Notes under the pieces: model-generated
The model's database searches: none
Told to the model about the DNA's origin: nothing
What the model saw: only the letters and a program-made list of their open reading frames with translations
Translations under genes and position numbers: made by a program
Shown: piece after piece, positions 1-10,397 of the stretch
Layout: each line of letters begins with the position of its first letter
How positions within the stretch are numbered: position 1 is the stretch's first letter
NCBI GenBank assembly: GCA_033439265.1
Contig: JAVTVX010000031.1
Location: forward strand, 10,463,501 to 10,527,500
Direction of reading: 5' to 3'
Length of the DNA: 64,000 nt
From: Dillenia suffruticosa
Lineage: Eukaryota > Streptophyta > Magnoliopsida > Dilleniales > Dilleniaceae

Positions 1-677
1 TTTACGGTTTAGTTGGAGTAGCTTGTAGCCAACATTGGGGTAAAGAGCCTTGTTTTATTACTTGTATTGTGAAAAACCCCCAACGCGCCCGTTTTTGGCC
101 GAGGTATGCCCTTGCCGAGGTATTTTTCAAGCCGGCTCTTTTTGACTTGATATATACTGGATGCATATGTTGATTTCGATATGTGTGCTATGAAATGATT
201 TATTGAAATGCCATGATTGATTTGCACACTATGGATTTGTTGACCTATCATTTGAGACTCCATGTTCACACATGATATTAGTAGTATGATGTCAATCCCC
301 TCACTTGCTGGGTACCATCCCCCTTACGGTACTCACCCCTCACATTCCTATTTTACAGGTATAGTCTTGGATTTAGAGATTTGTTGAGGCTTGCTTAATT
401 GAGCTGACTTTGGAGACTTACTAGGCTTGAGTATGGTATTAGCTGCTCTTCCGTAAATTATTATTTGATGATACTGTTATATATTGGAGATATGTAGTTG
501 ACTATTGTATCCAATTATTTTGGGTTGACTATATTATTTTGGATATGTATTCGTGAACTCTCATGTTGATATATGATCATGCATTGAGGTACATTTTGAC
601 ATTACTATATTTTTTATACTTGGGAATTTATATGAATTGCTAGAATTTGGTTTGGATAGATTGTTCTTAGCCTTACA
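1..677 (+). repeat. Probable gypsy LTR, 3' part
   Basis: No coding sequence is seen. The segment has the texture of long plant Ty3/gypsy (Del/Tekay-like) LTRs, including a 'ctcacttgctgggtaccat...tactcacccctcac' region followed by a 'tttttacaggta'-like junction; a comparable region occurs in the solo LTR near 60460-60530. It ends close to 'ccttaca' (677), and integrase sequence of another element starts just after. This fits an LTR inserted into that integrase, but the left end lies outside the window, so no target duplication can be tested. Confidence 0.4.
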
Positions 678-683
678 GTATCT

Positions 684-1143
684 CGATAATTGCTAGTCTT
701 TGGCAAATCTTGTCACTTACGAGTAGAAATTGAGCATAAGGCATATTGGGTGTTCAAACATTGCAATATGAATATGGATGAAGCCCGTGAGTCAAGGAAA
801 TTGCAATTGCAAGAGTTGGAGGAGTTGAGATTGGAGGCCTATAAGAACTCAAAAATTTAGAAGGAAAAAACCAAGTCGTTTCACGATAGTTTAATCTTAA
901 GAAAATAGTTTGAGGTTGGGCAAAGGGTACTTTTGTACAATTCTCGACTTAAATTTATGCTGGGTAAGTTACGTTCTCGATTGATTGATCCATTTGTTGT
1001 AATTAATGTGTTTTTCCATGGTGCAGTGAAAATTAAAAGTCTGACACAAATAAGATCTTTAAAGTGAATGGACATAGGTTGAAGATATTTTATGATGATA
1101 TGGAGATTTCTACAACGTTGGACATTGCATTAAAGCTTCATAA
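684..1143 (+). pseudogene. Athila-type gypsy integrase C-terminus
   Basis: Read in one frame from about 693, the sequence gives the end of an Athila-like integrase: a V-F-G-K-S-C-H-L block, then E-H-K-A-Y-W, a Q-L-Q-E-L-E-E-L-R-L-E-A-Y helix, the V-L-L-Y-N-S-R-L block and, after a shift, F-K-V-N-G-H-R-L-K. Two in-frame TAG codons fall near 858 and 906. A frameshift near 1045-1050 is needed to reach F-K-V-N-G. Everything upstream (gag, protease, RT, catalytic integrase core) is replaced by unrelated LTR-like DNA. This is a dead remnant; its family is clear from motif order. Confidence 0.75.
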
Positions 1144-1707
1144 TTATTCATCCAACTAAGTCACCATTGAAGACTGTCAAGCACAACGATATTAAACAAC
1201 TGCACTTGTTGGGAGGCAACCCAAACATTTTCTAAGAGTTGCTTTAGTTGATTATAGATTTCTTATTTAATTTAGGTATTATCTAGTGTTATTTGTTCTC
1301 TTTATTTATATATTTATTGGTTTATTCTTATTTTTCTTGATGCTAAGATGGAGGATTTTAAGAGTTGCATTTATCCAAGTCAAGAGAAGAACAGAGCAAT
1401 TGAGAAAAATTGGGCAGAAGCTGTCTACCATTTAAGGTGTGATCACACCATTTTTAGAAGTGGAGTTCAAAATCGGGCAGAAGCAGTTTTTCGTTTAAGG
1501 TATGATCAAGCGGTTTTTGGCAATAAAAAAAGAGGGGTCTGAAAGGCTTTCCATTGCTCTGTCCTTTTTTGATTTCCACCCATTAATCCTTAATCGCAAA
1601 CCCTAATCAATGCTCATCAACATCATCATCAACCAAAGGGCTTTGTTTCGATCTCCATCCATCATCAGCCATCATCTCTCTATCCATCGATCACCACCAT
1701 CATCAAT
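1144..1707 (+). other. Post-pol untranslated region of the Athila-type element
   Basis: There is no convincing gene. A short open frame at 1348-1542 contains two related segments of about 50 bp (near 1410-1455 and 1476-1525, each with 'gggcagaagc...cgtttaaggtatgatca' character). I read these as an internal duplication within the untranslated region rather than a protein gene. CAT/CAA-rich sequence (about 1610-1707) leads up to the Copia-A insertion point. Confidence 0.5.
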
Positions 1708-1712
1708 CAAAG

Positions 1713-3250
1713 TGTTGAACAAAATAGGTTTTGATGTTGATTAGGAGTAATAAAAATTAATTGTTGGTATTTAATTTAAATTAGAAAGAAATTAGAAGAA
1801 TTGATAAAATAATTTTGGATAGGCAAGTTGTCTTATTCATATAGGGCAAGGCGACCTATGAGTATGATTGAGAGAAATTTAGTCAAGTCAAAATACCTAA
1901 GGTGACCTGACCTTTAGTCTAAGACGACCTGAGGTAATCAAGCCTCAGATGTTTATGTCTGCACAAAACATAAGGCGACTCAATCATGAGTCCAAGACGA
2001 CCTGACCACTTCTAAGATGACTCAACCATAGACATAAGACGACTTGACAAATTCAAGTCTCAAAGAATTTAGTCTGCACGATAAATGAGGTGACCTAATT
2101 GAAAGCAAGATGACCTGACTCATCCAAGCCTCAGAAAACTTACTCTGCACAACTTATAAGGCGACCCAATTATGAGCACAAGACGACTTGAACCTAGAAA
2201 TAAAAGCACAAGTCACCTCCATAAAATGAATAAGACGACTTATGAAAAACAAGTCACAGAAGTTTATGTCTGCACAAATCTAGGACGACTTAAGCTTAGG
2301 TATAAGGCGACCCAAGCATAAGGAATACCCAAGCATAAGGAATAAAAATACAAGTCACCCTGGTAAATTCATAAGACAACCTAATTAAATTTGTTATACA
2401 TACAAGTCATCTTACACATAAATAGAAGCCGCCTTGCAAAATAAAAGTCAAGGTTGAGGCAACTCATTATTTCTATAAGAAAACTTATGTCTTGACAAGA
2501 CCACTCATGGTGGAGACAAGTCCCTGTATCTCTCACATTCAAAGGCTTGACAAGTAGACTTATACATCTATCAAGGCGACTCATGAGTTCAAATTGTAAA
2601 GATAAGTCTGCTTGTAGTCTCAATAGATCGACCTACTGTGTCAACATTCATTTGTTCAAAAAAGCTTGTGCGAATTTATTATACTATTCACCTATCTCGC
2701 CAAATACTGAAATGCATTTAATGGTATCCAACGGCTACACACTATTCTTCGAATATAAAATCAGTTGAAGAACACAAAAGATGGCAAGAAAAAAAATTGC
2801 TTGAATAACACTCTGAACAGCACTATAACGAGCATTCTGAAGATCAAGAGCTTCATTTTGCCTTTTACTTTCTCACTACTTGTTGTGTAAAATCAGAATT
2901 GTGTCATTCTGAATTTGTGCGAAAGAGATAAAGAGAGGTATCAGATTAGGTTTTTGATTGATCCTGTGAAAAATCAAGTTGAAGTATTTGGAAAATATTT
3001 GTATGGTTTACTAGCACCTCTGAAAGCTAGTTTGTAATTTATTGAATAAAATAGTGGATTTGAAAATTCAGATAAAGTTTGGGAGTGGACATACACCAAG
3101 AAGGTGGGACCACTGTATATTGTGTGTGTTAATCTTTATTTGCTTTTTTTTTTTGTTTATTTGTGTAAATCAAGTTTTAAATCCCTGTATAATAAAAAAT
3201 TTATAAATAACTTATTCACCCCCTCTAGGTTATTATATTTAGTGTCAACA
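1713..3250 (+). repeat. Copia-A 5' LTR
   Basis: The 1,538-bp LTR runs from TGTTGAAC to GTGTCAACA and is followed directly by the primer-binding site. It aligns with 10398-11933 over its whole length, with small indels. One is an 18-bp duplication near 2315-2345 found only here. About 20 copies of a short AAG(A/G)CGAC(C/T) motif, on both strands, fill roughly 1820-2600. Confidence 0.92.
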
Positions 3251-3264
3251 AGTGGTATCAGAGT
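3251..3264 (+). other. Copia-A primer-binding site
   Basis: The sequence 'tggtatcagag' begins two bases after the 5' LTR and matches the 3' end of initiator methionine tRNA, the usual minus-strand primer of plant copia elements. Confidence 0.85.
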
Positions 3265-3270
3265 GGGTCT

Positions 3271-4195
3271 TCTAAAAAAGAATTCAAAAAGCCCAAAAGA
3301 AAAGATGAAATAAGATGTTATGAGTGTAAGAAGCTTGGGAACATCAAGGCTGATTGTCCATCGCTCAAAAAGGCCAAGAAAAAGGAAAAGAAGGGAAAGA
3401 AAAAAGCCTTAACAACATGGAATGATGAGGATGAAAATACCAACGAAGAAGAACATAAACAAGAGCAAGCCAACTTGTACTTCATGGCGTTAGAGGGTAA
3501 TTCAAACATTGAGATAACCTCTTCAACATGCTACTTCTTTGATTCAGATTCTAAGCATGATTTAACTTTTGATGAATTACATGATATATTTTTAGAATAT
3601 ATTAAGGACTTAAAAAATATGACCAAGAAAAATATAGCATTTAAAAAGGAAATGATCAAACAAGAAGAAGATAGGAATAAGTTGAAACTTGAAAATGAAA
3701 AACTCAAGATAGAAAATGATGAATTAAAACAAGCTAAAACTAACTTGCTTGAGGAAGCTAAAGACAATGCAAATCTGAAAAATGATTTACATGCTGAAAT
3801 TGAAATCAAACCTGTTGATGATTGCATTCATAAAGACTTAGAGAAGGAATTAGATCAAGAAAAAGAGAGAAATAAAAAATTGAGCTCTCTATTATATAAA
3901 TTCGCTCAAGTACAAGAAAAATTAGACTTAATGCTGGGAGCTCAAAGAGCTATTTATGACAAAGTTGGTTTAGGCTATAATCTGGCCTTGACACAAAAGA
4001 AACTCTATAGTTTCTTTGCTCTTAGCACAATAAAGGATAAATAAAAAACTAAGTGTTATTATTGCATGAAGTAAGGACATAGCTCTCATAACTGCAAACT
4101 TAGAAGAAGATCCATTCCAAATCAATCAAAGCATCTAAAACATATACCAAGTGCACTTACTGCAATAGAATAGGGCATAGTTTGAATGAGTGCTA
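3271..4195 (+). pseudogene. Copia-A gag remnant (nucleocapsid and coiled coil)
   Basis: Coding character starts only about 10 bp after the primer-binding site, at a basic stretch leading straight into a zinc knuckle (CYECKKLGNIKADC; the usual His is Asn). The capsid domain that normally precedes it is missing. The frame stays open to a TAA at 4042-4044 and includes a Lys/Glu-rich coiled-coil-like region (about 3600-3900). After the stop come two more CCHC knuckles: one with TAA inside it (CYYCMK-stop-GHSSHNC, about 4053-4094) and one intact (CTYCNRIGHSLNEC, about 4156-4197). The deletion alone would prevent particle formation. Confidence 0.8.
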
Positions 4196-4305
4196 ATTTA
4201 ATGACTTAAAATTCAAGAAAATAATTTTGAAATGGGTATCAAAGAACACTTATGAATCCATGATGAGCACTAACACTGCCGGACCCAAGAAAATATGGAT
4301 ACCAA

Positions 4306-5546
4306 ATGCCAACACTTGATCTCTTCTTTGTGCAGATTTGTTTCAAGACCAAAGCTTCTGAAAATACATGGTTTCTGGACAGTGGATGCTCTCGACACAT
4401 GACGGGAGACTCATCTAAGTTCAACAGTTTGGAAGAAAAGAAAGGAGGAAAAGTGGTCACAACTCAAAAGGAGAAGCAATTGGCATATGAAACATAGGTA
4501 TGTTTCCTACTCAAATTGAGCATGTTTTATTAGTTAAAGGCTTGAAGTATAATTTGTTAAACATTAGTCAATTATGTGATAAATGTTTCATTGTTTTATT
4601 TGATCATGATTGTTGCAACGTGATAGACAAATCTAACAATGAAGTAAATTTCAAAGGAAAAAGACAAGGAAACATCTATGTTATCAATTTAGACAATTTG
4701 AGTGTTATGAATGAAGCATGCTTGATGGCCATTGGAAATGATGATGCTTGGTTATGGCATACGAGACTAGGACATGCAAGAATGGATTTTATTTCAAAAC
4801 TAATTAGAAAAGATATTGTTAAGGGAATTCCAAAATTGAAATATGAAAAGAACAAACTATGTGATGCTTGTATGAAGGGAAAACATATCAAATCTTCCTT
4901 TAAATCTAAAAATGTAATCTCTAGATCTAGACCATTAGAATTACTTCACATGGACCTTTTTGCTCCAACTAGAACACAAAGTTTAGGAGGAAAATATTAT
5001 GGTTTTGTAATAATTAATGATTATTCAAGATATATTTGGGTATTATTTTTAACCAAAAAGGAAGAAGCATGCAGTGCATTCATCAAATTGTATAAAACAA
5101 TTCAAAATGAAAAAGGGTGCACAATTAATAGTATTAGAAGTGATCATGACAAAGAATTTGAGAATAAATCTTTGCAAAAATATTGTGATGAAAATGGAAT
5201 ATATCACAATTTTTCTGTATTTAGAACACCTCAACAAAATGGTGTTATGGAGAGAAAGAATTGAACTTTAAAAGAAATGGCTAGAACTATGCTATGTGAG
5301 TATAATTCACCCAAATATTTTTGGACTGAAGCTATTAATACAATTTGCTATATTCTTAATAGAGTATTAATTAGATCAATTTTTAAGAAAACTCTCTATA
5401 AACTATATAAAGAAAGAAAACCTAACATTGGTTATTTTCATGTCTTTGGATATAAATATTATGTGCTGAATAATGGAAAAGATAATTTAGAGAAATTTGA
5501 TACAAAAAGTGATGAAACTATATTTTTAGAATATTTAAGCATATAA
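4306..5546 (+). pseudogene. Copia-A protease and integrase region of pol
   Basis: Protease is recognisable from D-S-G-C-S-R-H-M-T-G (about 4378-4408). It is followed by the pre-integrase HHCC-like domain (W-H-T-R-L-G-H near 4756, C-D-A-C-M-K-G-K near 4861) and the integrase core. The catalytic triad seems kept: D in L-H-M-D-L-F (about 4950), D in I-R-S-D-H-D (about 5134) and E in N-G-V-M-E-R-K-N (about 5250). The frame is broken by stops at 4495-4497 and 5262-5264, the latter inside the conserved block after E-R-K-N. Coding resumes at 5277 and ends with a stop at 5546. Confidence 0.85.
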
Positions 5547-5879
5547 AATATATAATAAGAGAACAATAATGGTTAAGGAATCAATTCATGTAAACTTTGG
5601 TAAAAGTGACTCCTCAAGTAAAAGAATATTTGATGATGAAATTCAAAAAGCAAAACAAATTCTAGAACAAGAGACAATGGAAAATGAAGAAGTTAAGGAA
5701 GAATCCAATGAAGGTAGAGGTGAAGAAAATCAATAAAATCTTGAACAACAAGAAGAGCAAGAGATAAAATTCCCAACCGTAAGAAGGAGTGTCAATGTAG
5801 AAAATGTAATTGGAGATATAAAGGTTGGAGTTAGAACTAGATTCTCAACTCAAAATCAATGTGAGTTTGTAGCCTTCAT

Positions 5880-7408
5880 CTCTCAAATTGAACCTAAAAA
5901 TATTGATGAACTTCTAAGTGATGAAAATTGGATTCTAGATATGCAAGAAGAGCTAAATCAGTTTGAAAGAAATGAAGTATGAGAATTGGTTCCTAGACCA
6001 AATGACCAATCTGTGATAGGGACAAAATGAGTGTTTAGGAACAAACTAGATGAACATGGAACAATTACTAGAAATAAAGCTAGATTGGTGGCTCAAGGAT
6101 ATAGTCAAGAAGAATGGATTGATTATGATGAGACATATGCTCCAGTTGTTAGATTAGAAACCATTAGAATGTTACTTTCCTTTGCATGCTATATGAACTT
6201 CAAGTTATATTAAATGGATATCAAAAGTGCTTTTCTGAATAGTGTATTAAATGAGACAGTTTTTGTAGAATAATCACCTGAATTTGAACATTCAAAACAC
6301 TTAGATTATGAGTTTAAATTGTCCAAAACCTTATATAATTTAAAATAGACTCCCAGTGATTGGTATGAGAGTCTTAGCAATTTTCTTATTGAAAATGAGT
6401 TTGAAAGAGGAAAAGTTGATACAACTTTGTTTATTAAAAGAAAAGACAAAAAAATCCTAATAGTTCAAATATATGTAGATATCATAGTATTTGGAGCAAC
6501 AAATGAAAATCTTTGTCAAGAATTTGCTAAGTCTATGCATACATAATTTGAAATGAGTATAATGGGTGAGCTTAATTATTTTCTTGGTTTGCAAATAAAA
6601 CAAATAAAAGAAGTTATATTTATTAGTCAATCCAAATTTGCTAAAGAATTGATCAAGAAATTTGGATTTAGTGATACCAAAGGATATACTATACCAATGA
6701 GTATATCGGTTAAGTTAGACAAAAATGAAAAATGTAAAAAGTATGTCAAAAACTATATAGGAGTATGATTGGGTCTCTTCTATATCTAACTGCATCTAGG
6801 CCTGATATTCTATTTAGTGTGTGCTTATATGCTAGATTTCAATCTAATCCTAAAGAGTCTCACTTAGCCACTGTTAAGAGAATTCTAAAATATTTAAATG
6901 ACACATGTAATTTGGGGTTATGGTATGTCAAGAATTTAGCATTTACTCTACCTGGATATTCGAATGCTGATTTTGCTGGATGTAAAATGGATAGAAAAAG
7001 TACAAGTGGTACTTGTCAATTTTTTGAAAATATATTAGTATTTTGGTCCTCTAGAAAACAAATAGTGTTGCTACTTCAACAACAGAAGCAGAGTATGTGG
7101 CTGTAGGGCAATGTTGTGCACAAATCCTATGGATCAAATATCAACTTGAGGATTATGGTTTGGAATTTAAAAATATTCCAATAAAAATTGATAATACTAG
7201 TACAATAAATTTGATAAAAAATCTGGTACATCATTCTAAAACTAAACACATTGAGGTTAGACATAATTTTATTAGAAATCATGTTCTTAAAAAGGATATA
7301 ATTCTAAAATATGTAAAAGCTGAAAAACAAATTGCTAATATTTTTACCAAACCTTTGGATAGAGAAAGATTTTGCAATCTAAAAAGAGAATTGAAAATAA
7401 TGGAATGA
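5880..7408 (+). pseudogene. Copia-A reverse transcriptase and RNase H region of pol
   Basis: The RT fingers (K-A-R-L-V-A-Q-G-Y-S-Q about 6076) and palm are recognisable, but at least six in-frame TGA/TAG/TAA codons replace Trp or Gln positions between 5980 and 6545. The catalytic Y-V-D-D reads Y-V-D-I (about 6472-6484), so one catalytic Asp is lost. RT continues through G-E-L-N-Y-F-L-G-L-Q. RNase H follows (S-R-P-D-I-L-F-S-V, Y-S-N-A-D-F-A-G), with a frameshift near 7060-7100. The last frame (7097-7408) ends in the usual N-I-F-T-K-P-L-D and stops at 7408. Confidence 0.87.
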
Positions 7409-8311
7409 ATTCTTGATTCAAATATATATAATCTCAATTTGTAATCATATAAAAAATGATAATTATAAGAGATTTAAAAAAGAAATCATAGTTATGCAAT
7501 TTGACTAAGGGATAGGTCGTCTTACAAGATGTGTAAGTCGCCTTACTAGTTCAAAATTGAGACGACAAGTCGTCTTGTTCTGAGATCAAGTTATTCTATG
7601 AACAAAGTTAACTCAGTAAGTCGTCTTACTGAAGAAATGAGACGACCCATCAATCATTAGTCACAGAAGTGACTTGAAAAACATAACTAAGACGCCTCAA
7701 CAAACCAATAAGGTGCCTTGATGATAACAAGCAGACTTATATTATTTTTCTAAATCGCCTCATGACTTTACAAGTCACATTGTAATAAATACAAGACGAC
7801 TCATTATGATGATGTCATAGAAAAATTGTTTGCAGACATTTCTGAGTTGTCTCACTTATCAGGGAGGACGACCTGATGTCTTAAGGTTTCACTCTCATAA
7901 GACGACTTGCAATATAATGCAAGTCACCTTGTGTGTAAAGACAAGTTGATTTATAAGCTTGACCAAATTGACTTATGTGGCTCAAATTCAAAATCTTAAA
8001 CCTAGAACCATTTCCTATCTACCAATAACCCCAACTCGACCTTAGTCCATCAATATAGGTTTGAATATTACATCTTTTTGCATTCCCTCCAAACGTTTCC
8101 CCCAAAATTAAAAAAAAAAACCCTAAGGTGTCTCTTCACGAATCGCCTTCTCTACATATTCTCTTGTATCCGTTATCAAACTTCATTCACTCTTCTTATT
8201 CCAACAATCACATCTCTCTGGAAGGAACTTGAAGAGATATCATTGGAACCTTAAAACCCCTAACTTCCCAATGTGTTTCAACTCCAACACGCAAGAACAC
8301 GAACACTTTCA
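7409..8311 (+). other. Copia-A spacer between pol and the second ORF
   Basis: This is non-coding. From about 7500 to 7960 it holds the same AAG(A/G)CGAC / GTCGTCTTA motif, in both orientations, that fills the LTRs; examples lie near 7523-7555, 7616-7632, 7790 and 7905. The rest, up to the ATG at 8312, looks like a leader (pyrimidine-rich, 'aaaccctaa'). Confidence 0.6.
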
Positions 8312-9565
8312 ATGGCGTCAAAGATGAAGAATCTGGCCAAATTCAATGAAAGTGACTTCCCCTCTTTGGAGAAAAGTAAGCCCTTCGCTTCTAACTTTTC
8401 AAAAAGAAAGTTGAATCTAGGAAGGCTTATAGATTGGGATTTTCTTGAGAAAATTGAGTTTCCATATGAAGAACATCTCTCACACATCTTGTCTAGTTCT
8501 TTGATGAGTCCGAATGAAGATGTATATGATATTTTGGTTAAATAATTCTATAATAACTTAGAAGTAGTTGAAGACACTGGAGATCATGTGCTTGAGACAC
8601 ATTACTATTTTCCCACGGGTATGGAATCATGCACCTTCAAGACGCATATTAAAGGAAAACAAATTATACTCACTCTCAAAGTAATGTGTATGATGTGCAA
8701 CTTGGAATGGACACCCTTTGTCAAATATGAAAAGTACATGACAATGACTCAAATTGAATGTGCTAGGATTATGTTTAGGAATGCAAATTTGTCAGAAATG
8801 AGTGAAGTAGACTTGAATGCAAAAAAATTGGGAATTCATGAGCGTCTCCTATATTTTATCATCAGTCATGTTCTTAGGCCTAGAGGAGGAAATCACATTC
8901 ACATAACCAAAAAGGATCTTTGGTTAATGACTTGTATCATGGATGTTAAAAACCCTGGATTGCATTTCTTAATTCCTTATTTCATGATTGAAGCTGCCAA
9001 ATCCAAGTCTGCAAATCTACCTTATTGCTCTCTGATTTCTGATATGCTAATAGTGAACAAAATTGACTTGAAAAAGAAAAATTGTACAAAATTGAGTATG
9101 AAGCATGGAATTGGGGAACAATCTTTGAAAAAGGCAAAATGGGTACTCAAAGATGGAGTTTAGGAAAAGTTAGATGATGATCAAGAAGAGGTTGGAAAGA
9201 AGAGAAAGAGAGATGAGGCCGGACCTAGTAAACCATCTGGGGTAGATCCATTCGATGAGATTCGATCTCAATTGTTTCAAATCACTCCCTCCTATGGTGC
9301 TCCATCCACATCTATTCCATCTTCTGAAGTTACCACGGACATGATTCGGGGATCCCTAGTGCATATACAATCACAATTCCTAAAGCTTGCAGATCAAAAT
9401 TCTTATACTCATGTTTGTTTGACTGAGTTGGAAGATCAAAACAAGACCCTTAATGACAAACTGATCTCTCTGGAATCTCTGCTCCAGAAAGACCAAGATG
9501 AACCTCCTACTTCAGAAAGACAAACTAGCCCTCCCATTAATCCATCCGATGAGCTATATATCTAA
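8312..9565 (+). pseudogene. Copia-A env-like second ORF (plant transposon protein-like)
   Basis: A single frame runs from ATG 8312 to TAA 9565, broken only by TAA (8543-8545) and TAG (9161-9163). The middle part (L-N-A-K-K-L-G-I-H-E-R-L-L-Y-F, I-S-H-V-L-R-P-R-G-G-N-H, then L-P-Y-C-S-L-I) resembles the domain of post-pol ORFs in SIRE and Athila-type elements, listed in Pfam as a putative plant transposon protein. After the second stop are a basic K-K-R-K-R cluster (about 9199-9213) and a heptad-like helix (about 9360-9510) that could form a coiled coil. Position and coiled coil fit the env-like ORF of SIRE-type elements. No clear signal peptide or membrane segment is seen, so an envelope role is only by analogy. 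Confidence 0.7.
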
Positions 9566-9734
9566 GAAACCAACATCTTTTCTTGCTTGTAAAGTTAACA
9601 ACTTCTGTGATTTTTTTTGTTTGCTTTTACTTTAACTAGTTTTTTACTTTTGTTGACATTTTCTTCAAGGTTGTATGTCATTTTCTTAAATGACAATGCG
9701 TACTTATTTTGCTGATAATAAAAAGGGGAAGAAA

Positions 9735-9995
9735 AATATATGCATTGGCATATATACTATTGAAATGTATATGTTGGCATAGCATTGGCATTTGATATAT
9801 GTGTTAGTATAACATTGGCATATATACTGTTGAAATGTATGTGTATGTCCTGCATTGGCCTATATACTGTTGAAATGTATGTGTATCTGCTGCATTGGCA
9901 TATATACTATTGAAATGTATGTGTATGTATTAGCATAGCATTGACATATATACTGTTGAAATGTATTGGCATAACATTGGCATTTGTATTGATTG
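9735..9995 (+). repeat. Imperfect tandem repeats before the Copia-A 3' LTR
   Basis: About five diverged units of 45-70 bp share 'catatatact(a/g)ttgaaatgtat' followed by a 'gcattggc' segment. Clear units start near 9751, 9819, 9859, 9900 and 9946. No coding function is apparent. Such arrays occur in the 3' untranslated region of long copia elements. Confidence 0.75.
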
Positions 9996-10384
9996 AATGT
10001 CCAAATTGTGGAAATGTTACACATACTTTATTTGATTGAAGTATGTAAATGTTTTATGACATACTTATCCGCATTATGATGAATTTGTATTGAGTAAGGA
10101 TAGAATATGTCTCTCAATGATTTAATATTAAATGATGATTGAGTAAGAGAAAATTGAAGATGCATTTAAAAGAAAAAAGGGGAGAACAATAGAATGTCAA
10201 TAATACACATCATAGAATTAAGCATATCTACCATATGATGAATATTTTCAAGGGAAATCAAGGGTTGAGACTAATTATAGGCATTTCAAAACTTGAATTG
10301 ATAATGCATTGGTTGAGGGGGAGCATTTAGAAAATTTTCAAAACAATTTTATAAATTATTTCAAATTAGGTTTTGTAATCATCA

Positions 10385-10397
10385 AAAAAGGGGAGAT
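10385..10397 (+). other. Copia-A polypurine tract
   Basis: 'aaaaaaggggaga' lies immediately before the 3' LTR, the position of the plus-strand primer of LTR retrotransposons. Confidence 0.75.

Noticed and set aside
1348..1542. 64-codon frame with two similar halves
   Set aside because: The repeat is at DNA level in the untranslated region of a gypsy element; no known protein resembles it.
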